Positions 29,739 through 38,135 of a stretch of DNA of 51,624 nt are shown here, one piece after another (the first letter of the stretch is position 1; each line of letters opens with the position of its first letter). A program made the position numbers and the translations under genes. The DNA lies in the NCBI GenBank assembly GCA_002841335.1, contig PHEY01000012.1, positions 1 through 51,624 on the forward strand, written 5' to 3'. The stretch comes from Actinobacteria bacterium HGW-Actinobacteria-2. Lineage in GTDB: Bacteria; Actinomycetota; Actinomycetes; Propionibacteriales; Propionibacteriaceae. The notes under the pieces were generated by a model that had not been told where the DNA came from, searched no databases, and saw nothing but the letters and a program-made list of their open reading frames with translations.

Positions 29739-30368
29739 TCAGGAGAGGATGGTCACTCTGGCCTTGGCCATCTTGAAGCCGATACCGGTCGCGGAGTTGC
29801 CACAGGTCACCCCGGTGGTCTCGCTGAGGCAGACGAAGCTCCCGGCGGCGAGCTTCTTGCCGTACGGCAGTGTTGCGAGCTTGAAGCCGTCCTTCTTCAC
29901 CCAGGGGAATCCGGTGCCTGCGAACCAGTCCAGCCCCGAACCCGCGTTGGTTTCGTCGGGGAATGCGGTCGGATCGCCGCTGCAGAAGTACTCGACCTTC
30001 GTGCCCACGCTGACCCCGGTCACATCGAGCTGCTGGTCGGGGCAGACCTTCGACGAGCTGGGAATCTTGCCCTTGAAATCGCCCGGGAAGTGGCACCAGG
30101 CCGTGTCCTTCTGGATCGCGCACCAGATCGCGCCCGACGGGCTGGCGAACATGCTCACGTCGTAGGCGGACACATCCAGCCCGCCAACAGTGTCGGGCAC
30201 CTTCGGCGCGGACGCCGTGGGCGAGGCCGGCGGCGTTGCCGGGCTGGAAGCCGGTGGGCTGACCGACACCACGGACGTGGGCCCGCCGGACGGCAACGCG
30301 GGCGCCGGAACGGCGCAGCCCGCGGCAACCAGCAGCACTGCGACGGCAAGGATTGGCCGAAGGCTCAT
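29739..30368 (-). CDS. Cys-rich lipoprotein, paralogue B
   Basis: The 209-residue lipoprotein starts MSLRPILAVAVLLVAAGC (lipobox AAGC). The mature domain has the same six-Cys order as paralogue A (WCAI, WCHFP, VCPDQ, FCSGD, VCLS, TCGN) and LPYGKKLAAGSFVCLSETTG. ATG at 30368 follows GAGGAG. It is 75 bp upstream of paralogue A on the same strand, so a tandem duplication in one operon. Confidence 0.85.
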   Translation of the reverse strand: MSLRPILAVAVLLVAAGCAVPAPALPSGGPTSVVSVSPPASSPATPPASPTASAPKVPDTVGGLDVSAYDVSMFASPSGAIWCAIQKDTAWCHFPGDFKGKIPSSSKVCPDQQLDVTGVSVGTKVEYFCSGDPTAFPDETNAGSGLDWFAGTGFPWVKKDGFKLATLPYGKKLAAGSFVCLSETTGVTCGNSATGIGFKMAKARVTILS

Positions 30369-30717
30369 ACGTAGTCTCCTCACTCGACCCTGGTCGAGGT
30401 TCTGCACCCGTGGCCAAGTCTGCCCGTCGACCGAGGGTGCGGTCGAGGGGAATCTTTGTCGGGATGTTTGCTGCATCACCGCCGGATCGGCCGGGGATGC
30501 GACAATCTCCCATCGGGTAGCGCGGACGCCTCCACTTCCCGATGTGGTCGACTTCTTTGCGTCCCGGACCTCCGGTGCAGCGGGGTAAGTCCACCCACAT
30601 CGGCTCAGCAGGTTTCGTTGTTCCCGTGCGTCAGGCGGTCCACGCCCGGGCGCCTGGGGTTATGCGCAATGGCGCTTGCCCCCTACAGTTCGCGGAAATC
30701 CGGCGAAGGAGAAGTAC
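30369..30717. other. Intergenic region upstream of pyc
   Basis: 349 bases between divergent genes. I see no gene or clear repeat; it should hold the promoters for pyc and for the paralogous lipoproteins, but no box is strong enough to call. Confidence 0.4.
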
Positions 30718-33700
30718 ATGTTCAGCAAGATCCTGGTGGCCAACCGCGGTGAGATCGCCGTCCGCGCGTTCCGTGCCGCGACCGAACTGGGCATCCGCAC
30801 CGTCGCGGTGTTCACCTATGAAGATCGCCACTCCGAATTCCGGGTGAAGGCTGACGAGTCCTACCAGGTCGGCGAGCCGGGCCACCCGGTGCGCGCCTAC
30901 CTGTCGGTGGCCGGCATGATCGAGGCCGCGCAGAAGGCTGGCGCGGACGCGATCTACCCCGGCTACGGCTTCCTGTCGGAGAATCCCGACCTTGCCCAAG
31001 CCTGTGAGGACGCCGGCATCACCTTCATCGGCCCGTCGCGGACGGTGCTGGAACTGACCGGCAACAAGGCTCGCGCGATTCAGGCGGCCCGCGACGCCGG
31101 ACTGCCGACCCTGCGCGGCTCCGAGCCCAGCGACGACGTCGACACGCTGCTGGCCGCCGCGGACGAAGTGGGCTTCCCGCTGTTCGTGAAGGCCGTCTCC
31201 GGCGGTGGCGGACGCGGCATGCGCCGGGTCGAGACTGCCGAGGCACTGCCGGCTGCCATTGCCGAAGCGATGCGCGAGGCGTCCTCGGCCTTCGGTGATG
31301 CCCGGATGTACCTGGAAGAGGCGGTGATTCGTCCGCGCCACATCGAGGTGCAGATCCTCGCCGACGGCGCCGGCAACGTCATCCACCTCTACGAGCGGGA
31401 CTGCTCGGTGCAGCGCCGTCACCAGAAGGTCATCGAGATGGCCCCGGCCCCCAACCTCGACCCGGCGCTGCGCCAGGAGATCTGTGAGGGTGCGGTGCGG
31501 TTCGCCGAATCCATCGGCTATCGCAACGCCGGAACCGTGGAGTTCCTGCTCGGTGAGGACGGACGCTACGTCTTCATCGAGATGAACCCGCGCATCCAGG
31601 TCGAGCACACCGTGACCGAGGAGGTCACCGACGTCGATCTGGTCAGCTCGCAGTTGCGGATCGCCGGCGGCGAGACCTTGGCCGACCTGGGGCTCAGCCA
31701 GGACAGCATCGAAGTCCGCGGTGCGGCGCTGCAGTGCCGGATCACCACCGAGGATCCGGCCAACGGCTTCCGTCCCGACACCGGCACCGTGTCGGTCTAC
31801 CGTTCCCCGGGTGGCGCGGGCGTCCGGCTGGACGGTGGCGTGGTGTTCTCCGGCTCTGAGGTCGGTGCCCACTTCGACTCGATGCTGGTCAAGCTCACCT
31901 GCCGCGCCTCCGATCGTCGCGCGGCTGCCCGGCGGGCCTACCGCGCGCTGACCGAGTTCCGGATTCGCGGTATCTCCACCAACATCCCGTTCCTGGAAGC
32001 AGTGCTGTCCGATCCGGACTTCCTGGCCGGCAACATCAACACCTCCTTCATCGACGATCGCCCGCACCTGACCCACCACACCTTGTCGGCCGACCGCGGC
32101 ACTAAGCTGCTCAACTACCTGGCCTGGGTGAGCGTCAACAAGCCCAACGGTGCCCCCCGGCTGTCGATCAATCCGCGCCAGAAGCTGCCGGTGTTGGACG
32201 CCGAGACCGCCGCGGCTGCGCCCCCGTCCGGTTCGCGTCAGCGGCTGCTGGAGGTGGGCCCGACCCAGTGGGCGGCCGAACTGCGTGCGGCCAAGGCGGT
32301 GGCGGTCACCGACACCACCTTCCGTGACGCTCACCAGTCGTTGCTGGCCACTCGAGTACGCACCCGTGACCTGCTCGAAGCCGCACCGGTGATCGCCCGG
32401 ACGCTCCCGCAGCTGTTCAGCGTGGAGGCCTGGGGCGGAGCGACCTACGACGTGGCTCTGCGCTTCTTGAAGGAAGACCCGTGGGAGCGCCTCGACCGGT
32501 TGCACGAGGCGATGCCCAACCTGCCGCTGCAAATGCTGCTGCGCGGACGTAACACCGTCGGCTACACCCCCTACCCGCTGGCCGTCACCGATGCGTTCGT
32601 CGAGGAAGCGGCCAACTCCGGCCTGGACGTCTTCCGCATCTTCGATTCGCTGAACTGTGTCGATCAGATGCGGCCGGCCATCGAGGCGGTGCTGAAAACC
32701 GACCACGCGGTCGCCGAGGCGGCGCTGTGCTACACCGGCGACATGCTCTCGCCCAAGGAGACGCTCTACACCCTCGACTACTACCTGGGCTTGGCCGAAC
32801 AGTTGGTGAAGGCCGGGGCGCACATCCTGGCGATCAAGGACATGGCCGGGCTGCTGCGGGCCCCGGCGGCGGCGAAGCTGGTCAGCGCCCTGCGCAGCAA
32901 CTTCGACCTGCCGGTGCACCTGCACACCCATGACACCGCCGGTGGCCAGCTGGCCACCTTGCTCTCAGCCGTCGAGGCCGGGGTGGATGCGGTGGACGTG
33001 GCGGCCGCGTCCATGGCGGGCACCACCTCCCAGGTGTCGATGTCGGCCCTGGTGGCCGCCTTGGAAGGCACCGAGCGCGACACCGGGCTCAGCCTGGACG
33101 CGGTCACCGAACTCGAGCCCTACTTCGAGGCCGTCCGCACCCTGTACGGCGCGTTCGAGTCGGGCCTGCCCGGCCCGACCGGCCGGGTGTACCACCACGA
33201 GATTCCCGGCGGCCAGTTGTCGAACCTGCGCCAGCAGGCCATCGCCCTCGGTCTGGGCAACCGCTTCGAGGACATCGAGAACATGTACGCCGCGGCCAAC
33301 AAGATCCTGGGCAACCTGGTGAAGGTGACGCCGTCGTCCAAGGTGGTCGGCGACCTGGCCCTGGCTCTGGTCGGACGCAACGCCGACGCGGCCGACTTCG
33401 AGGCCAACCCGAGCAAGTACGACATTCCCGACTCGGTGATCGGCTTCCTCAACGGCGACCTGGGCGACCCGCCCGGCGGCTGGCCCGAGCCGTTCCGGAC
33501 CAAGGCGCTGGCCGGTCGGGTGACCAAGCCGGTGGTGACCGAACTCAGCGAGGACGAATCGGCCGCGCTGGTCTCCGATCGTCGCCGCACCCTCAACCGG
33601 CTGCTGTTCCCGGGCCCGACCAGGGATTACGAAGAGGCCGTCGAGGACTACTCCGAGCTGACCATCCTGCCGACCAAGGAGTTCCTGCACGGCTTGAAGC

Positions 33701-34104
33701 TGGGCGAAGAGGTCGAGGTCACGCTGCAGCGCGGCAAGATCGTGTCGCTGAAGTTGTCGGCCATCGGCGACGCCGACGACCGTGGCATGCGTCAGGTGCA
33801 CGGTGCGGTCAGCGGTCAACTGCGGGTGGTCAACGTCCGTGACGAGTCGGTGAAGTCGACCGAGGTCACCGCCGAGCGGGCCGATCCGACCAAGCCCGGC
33901 CAGGTGCCGGCGCCGTTCGCCGGTGTGGTCACGTTGATCGTCGAGCCCGGCCAGGAGGTGGCCGCCGGTGAGCAGGTGGCCACGATCGAGGCGATGAAGA
34001 TGGAGGCCGCGATCACCACCCCGGTCGCCGGCGTGGTCAAGCGTTGCGCCATCGGCCACGCCCAAGCCGTCGAGGGCGGCGACCTGCTGGTCGAGATCGG
34101 CTGA
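30718..34104 (+). CDS. pyc: Pyruvate carboxylase
   Basis: The 1,128-residue single-chain biotin enzyme makes oxaloacetate from pyruvate, bicarbonate and ATP. Biotin carboxylase domain about 1-450 (ILVANRGEIAVRAFRAA; glycine loop GGGGRGMR near 162; EMNPRIQVEHTVTEEVTDVDLV), carboxyltransferase domain about 525-800 (DTTFRDAHQSLLATR from D532; metal-site HLHTHDTAGG), and biotinyl domain with EAMKMEA (biotin on K1094). ATG at 30718 follows GAAGGAG. It refills the TCA cycle next to citrate synthase and fumarase in the same window. Confidence 0.97.
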   Translation: MFSKILVANRGEIAVRAFRAATELGIRTVAVFTYEDRHSEFRVKADESYQVGEPGHPVRAYLSVAGMIEAAQKAGADAIYPGYGFLSENPDLAQACEDAGITFIGPSRTVLELTGNKARAIQAARDAGLPTLRGSEPSDDVDTLLAAADEVGFPLFVKAVSGGGGRGMRRVETAEALPAAIAEAMREASSAFGDARMYLEEAVIRPRHIEVQILADGAGNVIHLYERDCSVQRRHQKVIEMAPAPNLDPALRQEICEGAVRFAESIGYRNAGTVEFLLGEDGRYVFIEMNPRIQVEHTVTEEVTDVDLVSSQLRIAGGETLADLGLSQDSIEVRGAALQCRITTEDPANGFRPDTGTVSVYRSPGGAGVRLDGGVVFSGSEVGAHFDSMLVKLTCRASDRRAAARRAYRALTEFRIRGISTNIPFLEAVLSDPDFLAGNINTSFIDDRPHLTHHTLSADRGTKLLNYLAWVSVNKPNGAPRLSINPRQKLPVLDAETAAAAPPSGSRQRLLEVGPTQWAAELRAAKAVAVTDTTFRDAHQSLLATRVRTRDLLEAAPVIARTLPQLFSVEAWGGATYDVALRFLKEDPWERLDRLHEAMPNLPLQMLLRGRNTVGYTPYPLAVTDAFVEEAANSGLDVFRIFDSLNCVDQMRPAIEAVLKTDHAVAEAALCYTGDMLSPKETLYTLDYYLGLAEQLVKAGAHILAIKDMAGLLRAPAAAKLVSALRSNFDLPVHLHTHDTAGGQLATLLSAVEAGVDAVDVAAASMAGTTSQVSMSALVAALEGTERDTGLSLDAVTELEPYFEAVRTLYGAFESGLPGPTGRVYHHEIPGGQLSNLRQQAIALGLGNRFEDIENMYAAANKILGNLVKVTPSSKVVGDLALALVGRNADAADFEANPSKYDIPDSVIGFLNGDLGDPPGGWPEPFRTKALAGRVTKPVVTELSEDESAALVSDRRRTLNRLLFPGPTRDYEEAVEDYSELTILPTKEFLHGLKLGEEVEVTLQRGKIVSLKLSAIGDADDRGMRQVHGAVSGQLRVVNVRDESVKSTEVTAERADPTKPGQVPAPFAGVVTLIVEPGQEVAAGEQVATIEAMKMEAAITTPVAGVVKRCAIGHAQAVEGGDLLVEIG

Positions 34105-34109
34105 TCCAC

Positions 34110-34158
34110 ACGCACGAAGGCCGGCTGCCCCCGCTGGGGACAGCCGGCCTTCGTGCGT
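34110..34158. terminator. Bidirectional terminator between pyc and the convergent membrane gene
   Basis: A perfect 18-bp stem (ACGCACGAAGGCCGGCTG 34110-34127 with its complement 34141-34158) continues into an inner CCCC/GGGG stem. It starts 5 nt after the pyc stop and ends 19 nt before the stop of the opposite gene. Confidence 0.85.
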
Positions 34159-34177
34159 TACTGGCGTGCGGTCGTGC

Positions 34178-34627
34178 TCACTGCATCGGCGCGGGCGGCG
34201 GCGGAGGCGGCGGAGCGTAGCCGGTCGGAGCGGCGTAGGCGCCGGCCGACAGCGGGGTGTAGACGTCCTTGCCGAAGCCGAGGATCAGGAAGCCGATGAA
34301 CGGGAAGAGGACGAGCAGGACGATCGACCAGCCGATGCTCTTTCCGAAACGCTCGCCAATCTTGATGGACACCCAGATGGCCGCGACGATGTTCACGAAC
34401 GGAATGAACATGAGCAGGAACAGCCACGGGTTCAATCCGGCGATCTTGAACTCGGTGTAGGCGTTGTAGAACGGGACGATCGCAGCCCAGCCGGGTTCGC
34501 CGGCCTTGGTGAAGATCTTCCACAAGGCGACGATCATGATGACGGCCAGCACGAGGCCGACCAGGTAGATGGGACCAAGGATCGCGGCAACCACTGCCGG
34601 ATCGTTGGTGCTGTATTCGTACTCCAT
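34178..34627 (-). CDS. DUF5684-type membrane protein
   Basis: The 149-residue protein has about four hydrophobic segments (IYLVGLVLAVIMIVALW, PWLFLLMFIPFVNIVAAIW, SIGWSIVLLVLFPFIGFLIL) with the GEPGWAAIVPFYNAYTEFKIAG signature seen in small DUF5684 membrane proteins, and a Pro-rich tail (YAPPPPPPPAPMQ). ATG at 34627 follows AAAGGGGGAA. Function unknown. Confidence 0.85.
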   Translation of the reverse strand: MEYEYSTNDPAVVAAILGPIYLVGLVLAVIMIVALWKIFTKAGEPGWAAIVPFYNAYTEFKIAGLNPWLFLLMFIPFVNIVAAIWVSIKIGERFGKSIGWSIVLLVLFPFIGFLILGFGKDVYTPLSAGAYAAPTGYAPPPPPPPAPMQ

Positions 34628-34816
34628 TTGGTTCCCCCTTTGGGTTTCCGCACCCAGCGGATGCGCAAATGCTATCGGCGTCCCCACCGGCGGGAGGTGG
34701 CTTGGACGGATTCTTGCGAAACGTGAAGCTGCGCATTATTGCTGTGCGGACACCGCCGTGCCACGCACCGAGACCCGAGCGTGGCGTTGGCCACCGCAGT
34801 GCTGCACAGTTGGTGC

Positions 34817-35728
34817 ATGACTGACTTCTCCTCTCCGCCGCCGCCACCGGCCGTTCTCGTGCTCGGTGGGCGCCGCTTCGACGCGGGCTCCCCGGCGGTC
34901 ATGGGGATCATCAATCGCACGCCCGATTCGTTCTACGCCCCGGCGCGATTCAGCATCGACTCCGGCATCGCGGCGATCGCCGCGATGGTGGCCGACGGTG
35001 TCGACATCGTGGACGTCGGCGGCGTCCGGGCCGGGCAAGAAGGTGGCGAAGTCAGCGTCGCTGACGAGATCGAGAGGGTCCGTCCCTTCCTGCAGGCGGT
35101 ACGTGAGCGCTTCCCGGAGCTGCTCATCAGCTTGGACACCTGGCGGGCGCCGGTCGCATCGGCGTGCGCGGACGTGGGGATCGCGCTGGTCAATGACACC
35201 TGGGCAGGGGCCGACCCGGAGTTGGTGTCGGTGGCCGCAGAACTCGGCGCGGGCTATGTCGTCTCTCACACCGGTGGACTGCCGCCGCGAACCGATCCGG
35301 TGTCGATCACCTACGGCGACGACCCCGATGCGGTGGTCCGTGACGTCCTGAACACCTTGGCCACGGGCGCGGCGCGGGCGGTCACGGCGGGGGTTGCGGC
35401 GGAACGGGTGCTGGTCGACCCCACGCTCGACTTCGGTAAGACCACCCGGCACTCGCTGCGGGTGTTGCGGGCCACCTCCGCGGTGGCCGGGCTCGGGTAC
35501 CCGGTGCTGCAGGCGTTGAGCCGCAAGGACTTCGTGGGCGAGACCCTGAATCTGTCGATCGACCAGCGGCTCTACGGGACGCTTGCCGCGACAGCGGTGG
35601 CGGGCTGGCTCGGCACGACGGTGTTCCGGGCTCATGACGTGGCCGCCACCCGCCAGGTGGTCGACATGGTCGCCTCGATCCGCGGTGATCGTCCGCCGGC
35701 GGTGGCGGTGCGGGGCGAGCCGCGCTAA
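34817..35728 (+). CDS. folP2: Dihydropteroate synthase homologue, FolP2 type
   Basis: The 303-residue TIM-barrel protein has the DHPS fold (VMGIINRTPDSFY, VDIVDVGGVRAGQ, LISLDTWRAPVA, LVNDTWAG, DPTLDFGKTTRHSL, LSRKDFVGETL). The first loop reads NRTPDSFYAPARF rather than the canonical NVTPDSFSDGG; this and the HTGG segment match mycobacterial FolP2, a paralogue reported to lack ordinary DHPS activity. No other folate genes are nearby. It ends overlapping the convergent regulator by 4 nt. The true substrate is uncertain. Confidence 0.88.
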   Translation: MTDFSSPPPPPAVLVLGGRRFDAGSPAVMGIINRTPDSFYAPARFSIDSGIAAIAAMVADGVDIVDVGGVRAGQEGGEVSVADEIERVRPFLQAVRERFPELLISLDTWRAPVASACADVGIALVNDTWAGADPELVSVAAELGAGYVVSHTGGLPPRTDPVSITYGDDPDAVVRDVLNTLATGAARAVTAGVAAERVLVDPTLDFGKTTRHSLRVLRATSAVAGLGYPVLQALSRKDFVGETLNLSIDQRLYGTLAATAVAGWLGTTVFRAHDVAATRQVVDMVASIRGDRPPAVAVRGEPR

Positions 35729-36711
35729 CCGCCGCCCGGGGTTGGACGGGTGAGCCCGAAGGCCTCTCGATACCGCGACGGTGAGACCGAGACCAGTCGC
35801 TGGAAGTGCTTGCGCATGGCATCGCTGCTGCCGAACCCCACCTGCGCCGCGATCTGTTCCACGCCGGCGGTGGTGGACTCCAGCAGCTCCTGCGCGGCTG
35901 CCACCCGCTGCTCGATGAGCCAGGCGGTCGGGCTGAGCCCTAACTCGGTGAAGCGGCGCTGCAAGGTGCGCCGGGAGAGCCCGGCGGTGATGGCCAGGCG
36001 TGCCACCGTCCACTCGGCGGTCAGGTCCTGGTGGACGGCGATGCGGAGACGATCGAGGTCGGCCCCCGGCAAGTCACGGTCGCGCGCACGCGGCGGGACG
36101 TATTGCGCCTGCCCGCCGGAGCGGGTCACGGGGAGCACCATCGAGCGGGCCATCGCGGCTGCGGTGGCGGCGCCAAGGTGGCTCTGCGCGATCGCCAAAC
36201 ACATGTCGACCCCCGCGGTGACTCCGGCGGACGTCCACAGGCGACGCCCGGCGTCATGGACGTAGATCACGTCCGGGTCGACCTGGATGGACCGATGCCG
36301 CTCTTGCAGAGCGGGGGCGTAGCGCCAGTGGGTGGTCGCGCGGACGCCGTCCAGGAGCCCGGACTCGGCCAACAGGAACGCGCCAGTACACAGCGAGGCG
36401 AGTTCGACACCAGACGCGTGTCGGGCACGAAGGAAGTCCAATGCCGCCGCCGCAGCGGGGCCGGCGGGGGTGGCCAAGGTGGAGGCCACATCGTCGAAGC
36501 CGGGGATCAAGACCACATCCGGATCCGTGCAGTCCTCCAGTGGCGCCACCGGGATGGTGATTCCGCCGGCCAGCTGGGCCGGTGAGGTGGGGCCGACCAG
36601 TTCGACCTGGTTCGGTGGGAGGTGGTCCTGGGCACGGGATTGGAAGACCTCGACGGCAATCGCGAGGTCGTACAGGCGCATCCCGCTGAGCAGGAGCACG
36701 GCCACATTCAT
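35725..36711 (-). CDS. GlxA-family regulator (DJ-1/PfpI domain plus AraC HTH)
   Basis: The 328-residue protein has an N-terminal class I amidotransferase-like/DJ-1 domain (about 1-180; Cys108 in ASLCTGAFLLAE) and a C-terminal AraC DNA-binding domain (WTVARLAITAGLSRRTLQRRFTELG, IAAQVGFGSSDAMRKHFQRLVSVSPSRYREAF). ATG at 36711 begins the fold. It is divergent from the isochorismatase-like hydrolase gene across 71 bp holding a short palindrome, so it likely controls that gene. The ligand is unknown. Confidence 0.92.
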   Translation of the reverse strand: MNVAVLLLSGMRLYDLAIAVEVFQSRAQDHLPPNQVELVGPTSPAQLAGGITIPVAPLEDCTDPDVVLIPGFDDVASTLATPAGPAAAAALDFLRARHASGVELASLCTGAFLLAESGLLDGVRATTHWRYAPALQERHRSIQVDPDVIYVHDAGRRLWTSAGVTAGVDMCLAIAQSHLGAATAAAMARSMVLPVTRSGGQAQYVPPRARDRDLPGADLDRLRIAVHQDLTAEWTVARLAITAGLSRRTLQRRFTELGLSPTAWLIEQRVAAAQELLESTTAGVEQIAAQVGFGSSDAMRKHFQRLVSVSPSRYREAFGLTRPTPGGG

Positions 36712-36719
36712 GGCGCGAT

Positions 36720-36733
36720 CATAGTGAACTATG
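36720..36733. promoter_or_regulatory. Palindrome between the GlxA-type regulator and hydrolase genes
   Basis: CATAGT-GA-ACTATG lies directly upstream of the regulator start and 49 bp ahead of the hydrolase start. Candidate regulator-binding site; AraC proteins often use direct repeats instead, so this is tentative. Confidence 0.4.
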
Positions 36734-36782
36734 GCATCTGCGCCACTGTTGATCTCGAGGCCGACTTGCTGAGATGGGACCC

Positions 36783-37352
36783 ATGACAACCACCGCGCTG
36801 ATTGTGATCGATGTCCAGTTGGGATTCGAGGACGTGTCGTTCTGGGGCGAAGCGGCCAACCCCGCCGCCGACGCCAACATCTCCCGGCTGCTGGAGGCCT
36901 GGACCACGGAAGGTCGCGGGCCGGTGGTGATCGTGCGACACGACTCCCTCAACCCGGCATCGCCGCTCCATTCAGGGCAGGCGGGAAATGCCCTCAAGCC
37001 GGCGGTGGCGGCGATCGTCCCGGAGCTGTTGGTGACCAAGCACGTGAACTCGGCCTTCCTCGGCGACCCGGACCTTCACCACTGGCTGAGTTCGGCCGGT
37101 GTGTGTCGCCTGGTGCTGTGTGGGATCCAGACCAACATGTGCGTTGAGACCACCGCCCGGATGGGCGGCAACCTGGGCTACGACGTGGTCGTGCCGCTGG
37201 ACGCGACCAGCACCTTCGCCTTGACCGCGCAGCTCCCCGACGGCCCTTACTCGCTGCCCGGGACGGAGTTGATGAAGGCCACCGCACTGAACCTTCAGGC
37301 CGGTGGCTTCGCCCAGGTCACCTCCACCGCGGCGGTCCTGGCTGAGGCCTAG
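36783..37352 (+). CDS. Isochorismatase-like cysteine hydrolase
   Basis: The 189-residue protein has the complete catalytic triad of the family: D10 (VIDVQ), K86 (TKHVNSAF) and C120 (GIQTNMCVET). Relatives hydrolyse amides such as nicotinamide, or isochorismate, and are often paired with DJ-1/AraC regulators as here. ATG at 36783 is preferred over an ATG at 36774, because the GGGA between them serves as the binding site. The substrate cannot be read from the sequence. The stop lies 9 nt from pdxH. Confidence 0.92.
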   Translation: MTTTALIVIDVQLGFEDVSFWGEAANPAADANISRLLEAWTTEGRGPVVIVRHDSLNPASPLHSGQAGNALKPAVAAIVPELLVTKHVNSAFLGDPDLHHWLSSAGVCRLVLCGIQTNMCVETTARMGGNLGYDVVVPLDATSTFALTAQLPDGPYSLPGTELMKATALNLQAGGFAQVTSTAAVLAEA

Positions 37353-37361
37353 GCTGGGGGC

Positions 37362-37994
37362 GTGGACCTTGAGGACATGCGAACCAGTTATGAGAAGGAC
37401 GCCCTCGACGAGGAGTCGGCCGGCAATGAGCCGTTGGCGCTGTTCGAACGCTGGTTCGAGGTCGCCCTGAAGGCGAAGGTGGCCGAACCGAACGCGATGA
37501 CCTTGGCCACCGTGGCGGCCGACGGACGTCCGTCCACCCGGATCGTGTTGGTGAAGAGCTTCGACGCCTCCGGGGTGGTGTTCTACACCAACTACCGCAG
37601 CCGCAAGGCCCGCGAGTTGGAGGCCAACCCGTACGCGGCGCTGCAGTTCCACTGGGTCGAGCTGGAGCGGGTGGTCCGGATCGAGGGACGCGTGGAGCGC
37701 ACCTCGGCCGAGGAGTCCGACGCCTACTTCGCCAAGCGTCCGCTCGACTCGCGGATCGGCGCCTGGGCGTCGCCACAGAGTGAGGTCATCGCCAATCGGG
37801 GGGTGCTGCTGGCCAACGCGGCTGCGGCGGCGGCGAAGTACGGCCTCAACCCGCCCCGTCCGGAGCACTGGGGTGGCTACCGGCTGGTGCCGGACGCCTG
37901 GGAGTTCTGGGCCGGACGCAAGAGCCGATTGCACGACCGGGTGCGCTTCCGCCTGGTTGACGGTCTGTGGCAGAAGGAGCGCTTGGCGCCGTAG
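37362..37994 (+). CDS. pdxH: Pyridoxamine 5'-phosphate oxidase
   Basis: The 210-residue FMN enzyme makes pyridoxal 5'-phosphate from PNP or PMP. Motifs are [53 protein letters not shown] and the C-terminal signature [17 protein letters not shown]. Start is GTG at 37362, 9 nt after the preceding stop, so probably cotranscribed with the isochorismatase-like gene. Several PLP enzymes are encoded in the window. Confidence 0.95.
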   Translation: MDLEDMRTSYEKDALDEESAGNEPLALFERWFEVALKAKVAEPNAMTLATVAADGRPSTRIVLVKSFDASGVVFYTNYRSRKARELEANPYAALQFHWVELERVVRIEGRVERTSAEESDAYFAKRPLDSRIGAWASPQSEVIANRGVLLANAAAAAAKYGLNPPRPEHWGGYRLVPDAWEFWAGRKSRLHDRVRFRLVDGLWQKERLAP

Positions 37995-38135
37995 CGAGCG
38001 GCCGCGACCCAAGCGGATTTCCCGTCGAATCAGGCGCGGGAATTCACCGCGTGGGCAATGATTGGGCCCATGGGCGTCGGCACGCGTCCATCACGCGGCA
38101 CGGCGGCCGCGGTTGCAGCTGCGTAAGGGGCAACG

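Noticed and set aside
30631-32931. 766-codon minus-strand frame opposite pyc
   Set aside because: It is a mirror frame caused by GC-rich codon bias of the pyruvate carboxylase gene.
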